A stretch of DNA of 64,000 nucleotides from Marinilabilia rubra (lineage in GTDB: Bacteria > Bacteroidota > Bacteroidia > Bacteroidales > Marinilabiliaceae): positions 62,001-126,000 of the forward strand of contig NZ_QEWP01000005.1 in assembly GCF_003121985.1 (NCBI RefSeq), written 5' to 3'. The notes beneath the pieces were generated by a model. It made no database searches. It worked only from the letters and a program-made list of their open reading frames with translations, and was not told the DNA's origin. The first letter of the stretch is position 1, and each line of letters starts with the position of its first letter. Positions 42,507-51,656 of the stretch are shown here, piece after piece. Made by a program: the position numbers and the translations under genes.

Positions 42507-45266
42507 ATGAAACAATCTTTAAGCAAATACCCTTTTCTATTCCTCCTTATTATTCTTTTTTCAGGTTGTAAGAAGAATAACCAGGAAACCTTTCACATTG
42601 GATTTTCACAATGTGCAATGGACGAATGGCGTGAAACCATGAATAAGGAAATGGTGATGACCGCCGCTTTATATCCTGATCTTGAACTAACCATTTTGAA
42701 CGCAAGAGAAAATACACGGCGGCAACAATTACAAATCCGGGAGCTTATCAATAACAAAGTAGACTTACTGATCATCTCCCCAAACGAATCGGGCCCCATT
42801 ACGCCTATTGCTGAGGAAGCCTTTGAACAGGGCATTCCAACAATTATTATAGATCGAAAAATCAACTCGGGAAAATATACCGCCTTTATTGGCGCCAACA
42901 ACTACCAGATAGGCAGGGATGTGGCTACTTACATTGCCAATATTCACAATGGTAAAGGCCGCATTCTTGAAATAAGAGGGATGGATGGTTCCAGTCCTGC
43001 CAGGGAGAGACACAATGGTTTTTTTGATGTATTAAAAGATCATCCCAACCTGAATGTTGTAGCCAGTATGGAAGGCAAATGGCTGCCTGATAACGCCAGA
43101 GAAGTAGCAGAAGAAGTTTTCAGTGAAGAACAGGTGGATATTGTTTTCGGTCACAATGATGTAATGGCCCGTAGTGCCAGAGAAGTGGCCAATTCGATGG
43201 GCATTGAAGATCTTTTTGTGGTAGGTATTGATGCCCTGCCCAACCTCGGGATGAAATTAGTTGAAGAGGGAGTGCTTCAGGCTTCTTTTATCTATCCCAC
43301 AGGCGGGAAAAAAGCCATAGAGATTGCACGTGCCATATTGATAGATGAGCCTTTTAACAAACAAAATATTCTGGGAACATCGGTTGTAGACAGTACCAAC
43401 GTTACAGTATTGAGACTCCAATTGGAGCAGGTCATCGCTTTCCAGGACATACTTGTCAAACAAACCAGTCGTATACGGCAGCAGGAACAACAATTTAACG
43501 ATCAACGTTCTTTGTTAAACATTGCTCTCATCAGCCTGGCTCTTCTGGTAATTTTATCTTTATGGCTGGCCTATTACTATACCATGATTCGCAGACGCAA
43601 CAGTCAGCTGGCTCATAAAAACAAGGCAATTGAAAAGCAAAAGGAACAGTTAGAGCATCAAAATGAGCAAATCAGGGAAATGAATAAGCAGGTAGAACGA
43701 GCAACCCAGGCCAAGCTCAGCTTTTTCACAAATATCAGCCATGAAATCAGAACGCCTCTAACCCTTATCCAGGCGCCCGTTAATGAGTTAATATCAACAC
43801 TGAGCAGTTCCGAAAGCTCACTTTCAACCTCGTTAAAGGAAAGTCTCAATCTGATCAAACAGAACACCGACAGACTATTAAGACTGATCAATCAGCTAAT
43901 GGACTTCCGTAAGATGGATACCGGAAAAATCAATCTTAACATTTCCGAAACACATCTGCATGAAATAACGGAAAACATATACAAAGCTTTTCTTCCCCTT
44001 GCCCGGCAAAAGGAGATTGATTTCAAATTGGAGTCATCACCTGAAGAAGAGGTTGTCTGGATTGACATTGACAAGATAGATAAAGTCATCTTTAATCTTC
44101 TTTCAAATGCCTTTAAGTTTACTCCAAGAAAAGGAGAAATTACTCTCAGTACTTTCATCAATGCAGAGGACCAGATTATTATTGAAGTCAGTGATTCTGG
44201 TCCCGGCATACCTCCTGACAAACAACAGGAGATATATGAGCCTTTCTATCAGCAAAAACATCACCGGTCCATGGGAACAGGCATAGGTCTCGCTCTCTCC
44301 AAAGGATTTGTGGAGAAGCACGATGGAAGTATTGAAGTGGCCAGCGATGGGAAATCCGGAACACTTTTCAGGGTGACACTCCCAAGGGGAGAAAAATATA
44401 AGGGAGCCCAGGATTTAGTCAAACAAATGCCGGAAATTCCCCAACCGCAAAAAAAGGAGTTTGAAGAAAACGTTCAGGAAAAAGAATGGAAAGATTTTGA
44501 TAGAAAACCCCGCTTGCTTATAGTAGAAGATGACGAACAGCTAAAAACTTATTTGATAAAGCTATTAAACCAGAATTATGAAGTTAAAAGTGCTGCCAAT
44601 GGAAAAGAAGCGTTGGTTGTAATTGAACAACAACCCCCTGAGCTTATTCTCACGGACCTTATGATGCCTGAGATGGACGGCATTGAACTGACTGACCATC
44701 TTAAACAAACCATAGAAACCAGTCATATCCCAATCATTATGCTTACAGCAAAAGCCGGAATCGATCAAAAAATTCATGGTATTGAAACCGGAGCTGATGC
44801 ATACATCGAAAAACCTTTTGATCCCAATTACCTCTCGGTACGGGTTAGAAAACTCATTGAAACCCGAAGAAAGCTTAAAATTCAATACCAAAGTAACATT
44901 GCTGCTATTGGTAAATCAGAAAATATGGACAACGTCACCACAGTTGACCAAAAATTTCTTTCCAATCTTCAGAAAATTCTTGAAAAGAACTATACCAACC
45001 CGGAATTCTCGGTAGAAGACCTCAGCCGGGAAATCGGGATGTTGCGGATTCACTTATACCGAAAGATGAAAGCTCTGACGGATTTTACACCTTCCGAATA
45101 TATTGGCAAGTTCAGACTGCACAAAGCCAAATACATACTCGAACAGCAACGGGGAAATATTTCAGGTGTGGCCCTGGATGTAGGCTTTACTTCGCCGGCC
45201 TATTTTTCAAAAAAATTCAGAGAGGAATTTGGAAAAACACCGTCTGCCTTTATTGGAAACCATTAA
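42507..45266 (+). CDS. Hybrid two-component system with periplasmic sugar-binding sensor (fructan regulator)
   Basis: A 919-aa one-protein signalling chain. A signal or anchor with LFSGC lies at 8-21. A LacI/XylF-like binding domain at about 28-315 forms the periplasmic sensor. Then come a membrane helix at about 337-360, a coiled coil, HisKA with SHEIRTP (His412), an HATPase with NLLSNAFKFT, DSGPGIP and GTGIGLAL, a receiver at about 668-785 with LTDLMMPEMDG (Asp717), and a C-terminal AraC helix-turn-helix from about 820. The layout matches the Bacteroides fructose-sensing regulator BT1754, as I recall it, rather than the commoner Reg_prop propeller sensors. It is divergent from the fructan operon and should activate it when fructose binds. 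Confidence 0.95.
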   Translation: MKQSLSKYPFLFLLIILFSGCKKNNQETFHIGFSQCAMDEWRETMNKEMVMTAALYPDLELTILNARENTRRQQLQIRELINNKVDLLIISPNESGPITPIAEEAFEQGIPTIIIDRKINSGKYTAFIGANNYQIGRDVATYIANIHNGKGRILEIRGMDGSSPARERHNGFFDVLKDHPNLNVVASMEGKWLPDNAREVAEEVFSEEQVDIVFGHNDVMARSAREVANSMGIEDLFVVGIDALPNLGMKLVEEGVLQASFIYPTGGKKAIEIARAILIDEPFNKQNILGTSVVDSTNVTVLRLQLEQVIAFQDILVKQTSRIRQQEQQFNDQRSLLNIALISLALLVILSLWLAYYYTMIRRRNSQLAHKNKAIEKQKEQLEHQNEQIREMNKQVERATQAKLSFFTNISHEIRTPLTLIQAPVNELISTLSSSESSLSTSLKESLNLIKQNTDRLLRLINQLMDFRKMDTGKINLNISETHLHEITENIYKAFLPLARQKEIDFKLESSPEEEVVWIDIDKIDKVIFNLLSNAFKFTPRKGEITLSTFINAEDQIIIEVSDSGPGIPPDKQQEIYEPFYQQKHHRSMGTGIGLALSKGFVEKHDGSIEVASDGKSGTLFRVTLPRGEKYKGAQDLVKQMPEIPQPQKKEFEENVQEKEWKDFDRKPRLLIVEDDEQLKTYLIKLLNQNYEVKSAANGKEALVVIEQQPPELILTDLMMPEMDGIELTDHLKQTIETSHIPIIMLTAKAGIDQKIHGIETGADAYIEKPFDPNYLSVRVRKLIETRRKLKIQYQSNIAAIGKSENMDNVTTVDQKFLSNLQKILEKNYTNPEFSVEDLSREIGMLRIHLYRKMKALTDFTPSEYIGKFRLHKAKYILEQQRGNISGVALDVGFTSPAYFSKKFREEFGKTPSAFIGNH

Positions 45267-45274
45267 TTTATTTT

Positions 45275-45943
45275 TTATCCCTTTTCCAAAACCGACCCGT
45301 TTCCCATCAATCCGGGGAACACCTCTCCCAGTCCTTCCAGCATAAACTGAAAGGCAATGGCTGTAACCATAATACCAAAAATGCGGGTGAAAATGGTAAA
45401 AACAATATCATCTACTTTTCTTTCCAAATAAAGAGAATTCAGGAAAACCACAAAAAGAGTCAGAAAAGCGACAAACACGACTGCAGGCAGAACAATATAA
45501 TCAATGGTTGTATCTGCCTGCGTTCCGAATACAATAACAGTAGTAATAGACCCGGGCCCTGCCAGTGCGGGAATACCAATGGGAACCACAATCTTCCTAA
45601 ACCTCTGCTTGGCAATAGACATGTTTGTCGTACCATTTTCTTTGCGATCGGTTAACTGTGAAGCTGTACCCCGCACCATTGATATACCGGTATTCAGCAG
45701 CAATATACCTCCTGCCACTTTAAAAATTTCCAGGTCTATAGAGAAGAACTCAAGAATGTATCTTCCCGAGAACAAGAAAACCAGGAGAATGCCGTACGAA
45801 GTAAGAACGACCAGAAATGCCACTCTGTTTCTAATGGCACTTGCCTGATCGTTGGTCAACTGACTCCAGACGGGCCATATACCTATGGGATTAACAATGG
45901 CCATCATTGCGGCCAAAAAATTCAAATACAATTGTGTGTTCAT
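45275..45943 (-). CDS. MarC-family inner-membrane protein
   Basis: A 222-aa protein with six hydrophobic segments. MMAIVNPIGIWPVW at the start and VPIGIPALAGPGSITTVIVFG in the middle are MarC/UPF0056 signatures. These proteins are often called multiple antibiotic resistance-related, but their transport role is unproven. I use the ATG at 45943 (MNTQLYLNF); a longer frame would need TTG. The gene ends 8 bp from the end of the converging hybrid regulator gene. No link to the fructan locus is evident. Confidence 0.88.
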   Translation of the reverse strand: MNTQLYLNFLAAMMAIVNPIGIWPVWSQLTNDQASAIRNRVAFLVVLTSYGILLVFLFSGRYILEFFSIDLEIFKVAGGILLLNTGISMVRGTASQLTDRKENGTTNMSIAKQRFRKIVVPIGIPALAGPGSITTVIVFGTQADTTIDYIVLPAVVFVAFLTLFVVFLNSLYLERKVDDIVFTIFTRIFGIMVTAIAFQFMLEGLGEVFPGLMGNGSVLEKG

Positions 45944-45994
45944 TATTACAAAAATTTGCTTCAAACAGATGGTCTAAAACACTAATAAACAGAA

Positions 45995-46023
45995 AAGGCG
46001 CAGGGATGATTCCCCTGCGCCTT
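45995..46023 (-). terminator. Terminator of the encapsulin operon
   Basis: AAGGCGCAGGG and CCCTGCGCCTT are perfect 11-bp arms, with TTTTCTG following on the minus strand, 24 bp after the encapsulin stop. Confidence 0.9.
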
Positions 46024-46046
46024 CAAATAGTATTTCTCAGTCCAGT

Positions 46047-46838
46047 CTATTTGAGCACCACCACTGCTGCGGGATCCACACACTGAAAAGTAAATGATTC
46101 AGTAAAGTACAACTGTACGGTTTTTTGGTTATGTGATTCATAGCCAATAGAAATATCCTGGCCAATCACCATTTCAAAGTCTCCTCCCCTCTCAGAAACG
46201 AGATAGGCATCTTCAACGTAAGGTGCCATGATAATAGAGCCTCCCAATAAACTCTCTACGCGTTTACGTAAAGGATAGCCCTGACCGGAAGAATTGAAAC
46301 GCTGCCATTGCTCGGTATTCAACACCAAAGAATAAGGTCCTTCAACTGAGGCTGCTTTTAGCTTCGCAATTCCTTCAGAAATCACTGCAATTATTTCGTC
46401 ATCATCTGCAGGCAGAGTTAAAGAATCGTGTTCTGAGCACTCTTTAATCCCTTTAATTTGACCTGATTTGAAACCATTGTAAATAGCATCCTCTTCGAAA
46501 CGGGCCAATTTACGCGCGGCTTCTTCCATATTATCCAAATCGATGTCTTTGGCACCGCGGGCCACATTGTCTAGCTCCCAGATATTTAACTCAAAAGGAA
46601 CGCGAGTCTCAATTAAAGGAAGCACCTGATGAATCCCATATTGAACCTCGCCATTTTGTCCGCTGGGCACATCTACACGCCCCAAAGATAACGCCGGAAA
46701 GTCCCATCCTTTAGGCCCTTCAACATCAACAAACTTTCGAGCTGAAAGAACAGAGGTAAGAACTTCGGCTGCATTTTCATTAATTTCTTCCCAAGCTTTC
46801 TCGCAAATGGGAGCCATAGATTTTCTTAAAATATCCAT
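46047..46838 (-). CDS. Encapsulin nanocompartment shell protein (family 1)
   Basis: A 263-aa protein of the HK97-fold linocin/encapsulin family. The start MDILRKSMAPICEKAWEEIN, the RKFVDVEGPKGWDFPALSLG segment, the long helix with WELDNVARGAKDIDLDNMEEAA and the late ..GQDISIGYESHNQKTVQLYFTESF E-loop and beta strands are characteristic of the shell. Sixty or more copies would self-assemble into a hollow protein shell that loads cargo carrying a C-terminal tag. The gene just upstream encodes such a cargo, an encapsulated ferritin, with a 12-bp gap, so this should be an iron-storing or iron-detoxifying compartment. Length is normal and no part is missing. Confidence 0.95.
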   Translation of the reverse strand: MDILRKSMAPICEKAWEEINENAAEVLTSVLSARKFVDVEGPKGWDFPALSLGRVDVPSGQNGEVQYGIHQVLPLIETRVPFELNIWELDNVARGAKDIDLDNMEEAARKLARFEEDAIYNGFKSGQIKGIKECSEHDSLTLPADDDEIIAVISEGIAKLKAASVEGPYSLVLNTEQWQRFNSSGQGYPLRKRVESLLGGSIIMAPYVEDAYLVSERGGDFEMVIGQDISIGYESHNQKTVQLYFTESFTFQCVDPAAVVVLK

Positions 46839-46850
46839 ATGTTCCTCCTG

Positions 46851-47195
46851 TTATTTTTCAATTTTTCCAATTCCTAAAGAGTCTGAACCTGCTTCGCCTC
46901 CTTCTTCGCCTTCCTCGAGTTCAGTTATATCACCCTCGGTAAACAAATAAGTGCGCAATTGCTCTTCCCAGCCCGGCATATTGCGGCGAAGCCACTCTAT
47001 TGTCATGCAAGCATGTTCAATTTCTTCATCGCGGTTATGAGCCATAATACCTTTCAGGGATTCATCTTCTGAAAGATCAACCCTTTGATGATACCAGTCT
47101 ACAGCCTCAACCTCTTCTTTTAAACTATTCAGTGCCCTGGAGAAATCACGGGCCTGTTGTGATAATTCTTCTGCTGGTTCATGATAATTTGACAT
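46851..47195 (-). CDS. Encapsulated ferritin (EncFtn) cargo protein
   Basis: A 114-aa two-helix ferritin-like protein. Compared with the Rhodospirillum rubrum protein as I recall it, the ferroxidase residues Glu28, Glu58 and His61 are kept, as are EAVDWYHQR and MTIEWLRR. It ends in an acidic flexible linker and the targeting tag SDSLGIGKIEK (104-114), close to the usual SLGIGSLK type. It forms a ring-shaped decamer that oxidises Fe(II) at dimer interfaces inside the encapsulin shell, which stores the iron. First gene of the two-gene operon, with a promoter just upstream. Confidence 0.95.
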   Translation of the reverse strand: MSNYHEPAEELSQQARDFSRALNSLKEEVEAVDWYHQRVDLSEDESLKGIMAHNRDEEIEHACMTIEWLRRNMPGWEEQLRTYLFTEGDITELEEGEEGGEAGSDSLGIGKIEK

Positions 47196-47248
47196 AGTAT
47201 TTTACTTTAATTGTTTATTTATTTTTACGGTTTTCCTTCTGTTATACC

Positions 47249-47278
47249 CAAATATACTAAAATTGAACAAGAATCAAG
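47249..47278 (-). promoter_or_regulatory. Bacteroidota-type promoter of the encapsulin operon
   Basis: The minus strand reads CTTG, 18 bp, TATATTTG, close to the -33/-7 consensus, ending about 54 bp before the EncFtn start. Confidence 0.55.
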
Positions 47279-47360
47279 AATATTCCAGGGTTTTAACACC
47301 ATTTCACAACGCCTCCTAATCATTTAATTTATTTTTTTTTTGCATTGTTATATTGCCCCA

Positions 47361-47781
47361 ATAGATCGTTAGTCCCGATGCTTCGGGATAGATAAAAGAT
47401 TTAAGATAAAGGCTGTAGTTTAAAAATGCGTTTTTGCCCTTAGAGATTAAATAGTGCAAGTCCTTGCAAGGACAAAGTCACCATATTAAAGTAAAAAGGG
47501 CATCATTGGTCCTCCTGAAATGGTAGTACCGAATTAGGTCTGGCGAATTCCGATCCGCCACCAGAGGTAAAACGGCGGATCGGCTTCGGCTCTGCCGCTT
47601 TCCCAGAAAGAATCCGCCGCGCCTGATCTTCCATTGGTAAGGCTCGATCCCCAAAAACACGCAAAAATAAACTTAAGCCAAGATAAACCATATAGCATTG
47701 ATAATCTGAAACTTAAAGCAAATGCATCTTTGGTCCCAAATAATTGATTTATAGCTTTTTACAAAAGTATAACGGAGTATT
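47361..47781 (+). repeat. TCCCGA-hairpin / TAACGGAG element, copy 3 (long)
   Basis: The head ATAGATCGTTAGTCCCGATG with its hairpin and the tail TAACGGAGTATT match copies at 6181 and 15311, but the middle is longer. At about 47510-47650 it carries a GC-rich insert with two overlapping short minus-strand frames (60 and 62 codons) that match no family I know. The rest of the 900-bp gap holds two promoters and nothing else seen. Confidence 0.5.
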
Positions 47782-47996
47782 GATTGACCATAAAACCCCA
47801 ACAAAGAAGACTGACAAGAAATGTTTTGTATTCCGGAGTGCGAAGTAAACTAAGACAGGAAAAGTTACTGACAATAAATTACATCAGACAAGCTAACAGA
47901 TGACAATGTGGAAGACAGAAAAGATACACCTTGCAGATCTCCTGCAACCTTACAATTATTACGTTTAATTACCTGCCTTTTGCCAACAAAAATCAC

Positions 47997-48004
47997 CTAT
48001 ATTT
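47997..48004 (+). promoter_or_regulatory. -7 element upstream of the Kef-type gene
   Basis: TATATTTG fits TAnnTTTG; a TTTTG lies upstream but only 15 bp away, shorter than usual. The start codon is 91 bp downstream. Confidence 0.4.
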
Positions 48005-48095
48005 GTATTATTCATTGAAAGAACTGCCCTAATAAAAATAGTTTCGTTGCAATAAAAATTGAATAAATCACTTTTTTCCCTCAAATTCTGCCAAT

Positions 48096-50099
48096 ATGGA
48101 ATTCACAATACTTAAGGATATCCTCATAATATTTGCTCTATCGACTCTGGTAAACTTCATTTTTACGAAAATAAAGATTCCCTCAATAGTAGGCTACCTT
48201 TTAACAGGTGTACTGGCCGGGCCACACCTAACTGGTGTTATCAGCAGTGTGGAAAACATTGAAGTTTTGGCAGAAATTGGGGTAGTATTGCTTCTGTTCA
48301 CCATTGGACTGGAGTTTTCATTAAAACATCTGATTAAGATCCGGAAAATCGTTTTCTGGGGCGGTTTTCTTCAGTTTTCGTTAACCACTCTTATTGTACT
48401 GGGCATTTCCAGAATGTACAACCTCGATTTCAGAGGAGCCCTTTTCGTTGGTTTTTTAACAGCATTAAGCAGTACAGCGGTCGTACTAAAAATACTTCAG
48501 GACCGGTCAGAAATAACCTCCAATTACGGAAGAACAGTTTTAGGAGTGCTGATTTTCCAGGATCTCATACTGGTTCCCCTATTGCTTTTTACCCCCATCA
48601 TAGGTGGCGAATCCACCAACATAATGGAAGAAATATTGTGGATGGGCCTCAAATCTTTGGGCATCATCCTTTTTGTCATCTTTGGCAATAAGTGGTTTAT
48701 GAACAAATTGCTCCATGCCATTGCCATGACCAAAAACCAGGAACTCTTTCTGATGAGCATCCTGTTGATATGTCTTTCTGTTGCCTTTCTGACTGCTGAG
48801 TTGGGAATGTCTCTGGCTTTTGGAGCTTTCCTTGCCGGGTTAATGATCTCAGAATCGGAATACAGTCACAATGCTTTTGGTCACATCATCCCTTTTAAAG
48901 ACACTTTTTCGTCATTCTTTTTTGTCTCTATCGGGATGCTTCTGGATCTTCAGTTTCTTATGGACAATATCACCATTGTTTTAGGAACAGTGGCCATGGT
49001 GGTGTTGGTAAAGATGTTTATTGCTAGTGGAACCGCTTTTATGCTTGGGCATACTTTCAGGGGAGTGGTATTGGTAGGACTGGCCCTGGCACAAGTAGGT
49101 GAGTTCTCTTTTATTTTGGTCAAACTGGGTCAGAATTACCAAATAATCTCGGAATATTACTATCAGTTATTTTTAGCTGTAGCAGTAATAACCATGTCAA
49201 TTTCCCCTTTCCTGATTATGGTGGCTCGTCCGCTTTCACATGCAGCCATGAAACTACCCCTTCCAAAAAGATTTGTGGAAGGATTGTTCCCTCTTAAACA
49301 AATTGAAATACCGGAATTGCAAAACCACCTTATTCTTATCGGTAAAGACTCAAGAGCCTTAAGTATGTCGGTAATGGCCAGACACGTTAAGATTCCTTAC
49401 ATATCCATTGTTTTTGATCCGGCCACGGTAAAGGAAAGGCAGCAGAAAGGTGAGAGTGTTATTTACGGTGATGCTCAGAATTCCCCTATCCTCGAGAAGG
49501 CACATGTAAAAACATCTGCCGTTATTGTTATCTCTGTAGGTGATGTGGTTACCGCAATGTCCATCACTGAAAAGGTGCGGCACCTCAACAGACATGCAGC
49601 CATCATTGTCCGTACACGTCAAATTGATGATGCTGAAGACCTATATAGAATGGGAGCAACACAGGTTCTGCCCGAAGAGTTTGAAACAGCCATTGAAATG
49701 TTTGAACGTGTCCTCAATAAATTCCTGATGCCGAGGGATGAAATTGAGGTGACCATCGGAAGTATTCGTAAGAATAATTACGGTCTTGTAAGGGATTTGA
49801 AAAAGCGTCCGAGACGCTCTATCTTAAGTCAGCTTCCAAATCTTGAAGTTTCAGCACTCAGGGTTGCCGACCACTCACCCGTAGCAGACCACACGCTTAG
49901 TGAAATGGAATTCAGAGGGACTTATGGAGTTACGGTTGTAGCTGTTAAGCGAAAAGAAAAATTAATTGACCATCCCGGGCCAAACACGAAAATCCATAAA
50001 GATGACATTGTTTATATACTTGGCAAGCAGGATCAGATTGCCCATGCAGTAAGTCTTTTTGAAAAACAAAAGAGAAAAAAGGAAGAGAAAATAATGTAA
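48096..50099 (+). CDS. Kef-type K+/H+ antiporter with TrkA regulatory domains
   Basis: A 667-aa CPA2-family protein. Residues 1 to about 380 are the Na_H_Exchanger membrane domain with about twelve helices, including GYLLTGVLAGPHLTG, LLLFTIGLEFSL and GALFVGFLTALSSTAVVLK. TrkA-N follows from about 408 (NHLILIGKDSRALSMSVMA, with GDAQNSPILEKAHV), and a TrkA-C domain at about 580-655. Such proteins exchange K+ or Na+ for protons in pH, osmotic or electrophile stress, gated by nucleotide at TrkA-N. KefC-like glutathione control cannot be judged. It stands alone, divergent from encapsulin. Confidence 0.92.
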   Translation: MEFTILKDILIIFALSTLVNFIFTKIKIPSIVGYLLTGVLAGPHLTGVISSVENIEVLAEIGVVLLLFTIGLEFSLKHLIKIRKIVFWGGFLQFSLTTLIVLGISRMYNLDFRGALFVGFLTALSSTAVVLKILQDRSEITSNYGRTVLGVLIFQDLILVPLLLFTPIIGGESTNIMEEILWMGLKSLGIILFVIFGNKWFMNKLLHAIAMTKNQELFLMSILLICLSVAFLTAELGMSLAFGAFLAGLMISESEYSHNAFGHIIPFKDTFSSFFFVSIGMLLDLQFLMDNITIVLGTVAMVVLVKMFIASGTAFMLGHTFRGVVLVGLALAQVGEFSFILVKLGQNYQIISEYYYQLFLAVAVITMSISPFLIMVARPLSHAAMKLPLPKRFVEGLFPLKQIEIPELQNHLILIGKDSRALSMSVMARHVKIPYISIVFDPATVKERQQKGESVIYGDAQNSPILEKAHVKTSAVIVISVGDVVTAMSITEKVRHLNRHAAIIVRTRQIDDAEDLYRMGATQVLPEEFETAIEMFERVLNKFLMPRDEIEVTIGSIRKNNYGLVRDLKKRPRRSILSQLPNLEVSALRVADHSPVADHTLSEMEFRGTYGVTVVAVKRKEKLIDHPGPNTKIHKDDIVYILGKQDQIAHAVSLFEKQKRKKEEKIM

Positions 50100-50185
50100 G
50101 AGCTAATTTTGTCAAAAGTTATCGTCGTATTTATTTAGAGTCCAGAAATTATTAACACCGAATACTAAAGATTTACGCTAAGCCA

Positions 50186-50626
50186 GGGCGCGCTGAAAAA
50201 CGAGTATATCCTTAACTAGAGCGGGCTGAAAAACGCCTATTTTACTAGCTATTAAACACTTAAAGCTTGTTACCAAAGCAATAGGTGCAAGGTTTTTTCA
50301 CAACATTCTCGAATTTCTTTGCACTTGTATACAAGTAAACGGTAACTGCAAAAATATGGCAGTTACCGTTCAACCTTAAATCTATTTAATTTAGGGGGCG
50401 CTGAAAAACGCTTGCATTATTAAATACTAAAATCTTAAGTCACATCAACAAACTCCAAAGTGCAAGCTTATTTCGCATCACACTCGAATTTCTTTGCACT
50501 TAATCCTAAAATAACAGCTAATCAAAAGAACAAAATTTTCTTCACCGCCCGAATCTCGAAGTATTTCAATACTCCTTCGATTGGGCGGCTTGTAAATTTT
50601 GCCCTTTTGACTTTTTCAGCAGCCCC
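50186..50626. mobile_element. GGGCGCTGAAAAAC MITE, locus 1 (one full copy and two 5' fragments)
   Basis: The full copy at 50394-50626 starts GGGGGCGCTGAAAAACG and ends CTTTTTCAGCAGCCCC, giving inverted ends, and carries a central hairpin (CGCCCGAATCTCGAAGTATT and its partner). Two further left ends begin near 50186 and 50221. The 537-bp gap also holds a GGTAACTGC..GCAGTTACC palindrome at 50341-50368. No gene is present. Confidence 0.65.
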
Positions 50627-50636
50627 TAATTACATA

Positions 50637-51653
50637 TCATTTCACTTCCCAAACTTCTCCGGAAGTAACAAGATCCTTAAACGTTTTGATTTTTGATCGC
50701 TCCCGTATTTCATCAATCTGCATACGTGCACACTGATCATAAACAGGAGCCTCCGAGTCACGAATAACCCCTAATGCAACAGGAAAATCCGGATATTCCA
50801 TATCTGCAAGTTTCAGATGAATAGTGGGATCTTCGCAATGAGCATCATGCACCAAAAGATCTTTCTCAGTAACTCCATCTTCTCCGATGGTGACCACCCG
50901 CAATTTGATGCCATCCAATAGCAAACCTTTATTTCGCTCTTTTCCAAAAATCATCGGTTTGCCGTGTTCAAGCACGATGGTACGGTCATCTTTAAACTGC
51001 TTATCTGTAATTTCTTTATGGGTATTATCATTGTAAATAACACAGTTCTGCAACACTTCCACAATTGAAGTACCTTTATGCTCAGCAGCTGCTTTCATCA
51101 CTTTTGTCGAAACCTTTAAGTCCTTATCAATGGTACGGGCAAAGAAATATCCACGGGCACCAATGGTCAACTCCCCGGGTCGGAAAGGGTATTCAATGGT
51201 TCCGTAAGGCGATGTTTTAGAAATAAATCCTCGTTTGGAGGTTGGAGAATACTGCCCTTTGGTCAAACCATAAATCTGGTTATTAAAAAGAATAACATTG
51301 ATATCAATATTTCTGCGGATGGCATGTATGAAGTGGTTTCCTCCAATAGCCAAGGCATCGCCATCACCTGTTATTTGCCAAACATGCAATTTAGGGTTGG
51401 CCACCTTAACTCCTGATGCAACGGCTGAAGCCCTTCCGTGTATAGTATGAAAACCGTACGTATTCATATAGTAAGGCAATCGCGAAGAACAACCTATCCC
51501 TGAAATAACAGCTACCTCCTCCTGAGGCACTTTCATATCTGCCATCACTTTTTGTATCGAATTAAGAATGGCATGATCCCCACAACCAGGACACCAGCGA
51601 ACTCGCTGGTCACTTTTATATTCCTGAAAAGCTAATTTATTATTCTCAGACAT
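50637..51653 (-). CDS. korB: 2-oxoacid:ferredoxin oxidoreductase, beta subunit
   Basis: A 338-aa cytoplasmic subunit. It binds thiamine diphosphate: WCPGCGDHAILNSIQKV at the start, GIGCSSRLPYYMNTYGFHTIHGRA, and GDGDALAIGGNHFIHAIRRN with the Mg/TPP GDG..N motif. With the alpha subunit it decarboxylates 2-oxoglutarate, or a related 2-oxoacid, to the acyl-CoA and reduces ferredoxin. It follows korA with a 3-bp gap. The cysteines near the N-terminus (CPGC) should hold an iron-sulfur cluster. No delta/ferredoxin subunit adjoins it. Confidence 0.93.
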   Translation of the reverse strand: MSENNKLAFQEYKSDQRVRWCPGCGDHAILNSIQKVMADMKVPQEEVAVISGIGCSSRLPYYMNTYGFHTIHGRASAVASGVKVANPKLHVWQITGDGDALAIGGNHFIHAIRRNIDINVILFNNQIYGLTKGQYSPTSKRGFISKTSPYGTIEYPFRPGELTIGARGYFFARTIDKDLKVSTKVMKAAAEHKGTSIVEVLQNCVIYNDNTHKEITDKQFKDDRTIVLEHGKPMIFGKERNKGLLLDGIKLRVVTIGEDGVTEKDLLVHDAHCEDPTIHLKLADMEYPDFPVALGVIRDSEAPVYDQCARMQIDEIRERSKIKTFKDLVTSGEVWEVK

Positions 51654-51656
51654 GAT

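Noticed and set aside
50341-50368. GGTAACTGC..GCAGTTACC palindrome as a terminator
   Set aside because: No T-run follows on either strand and it sits inside a repeat cluster.
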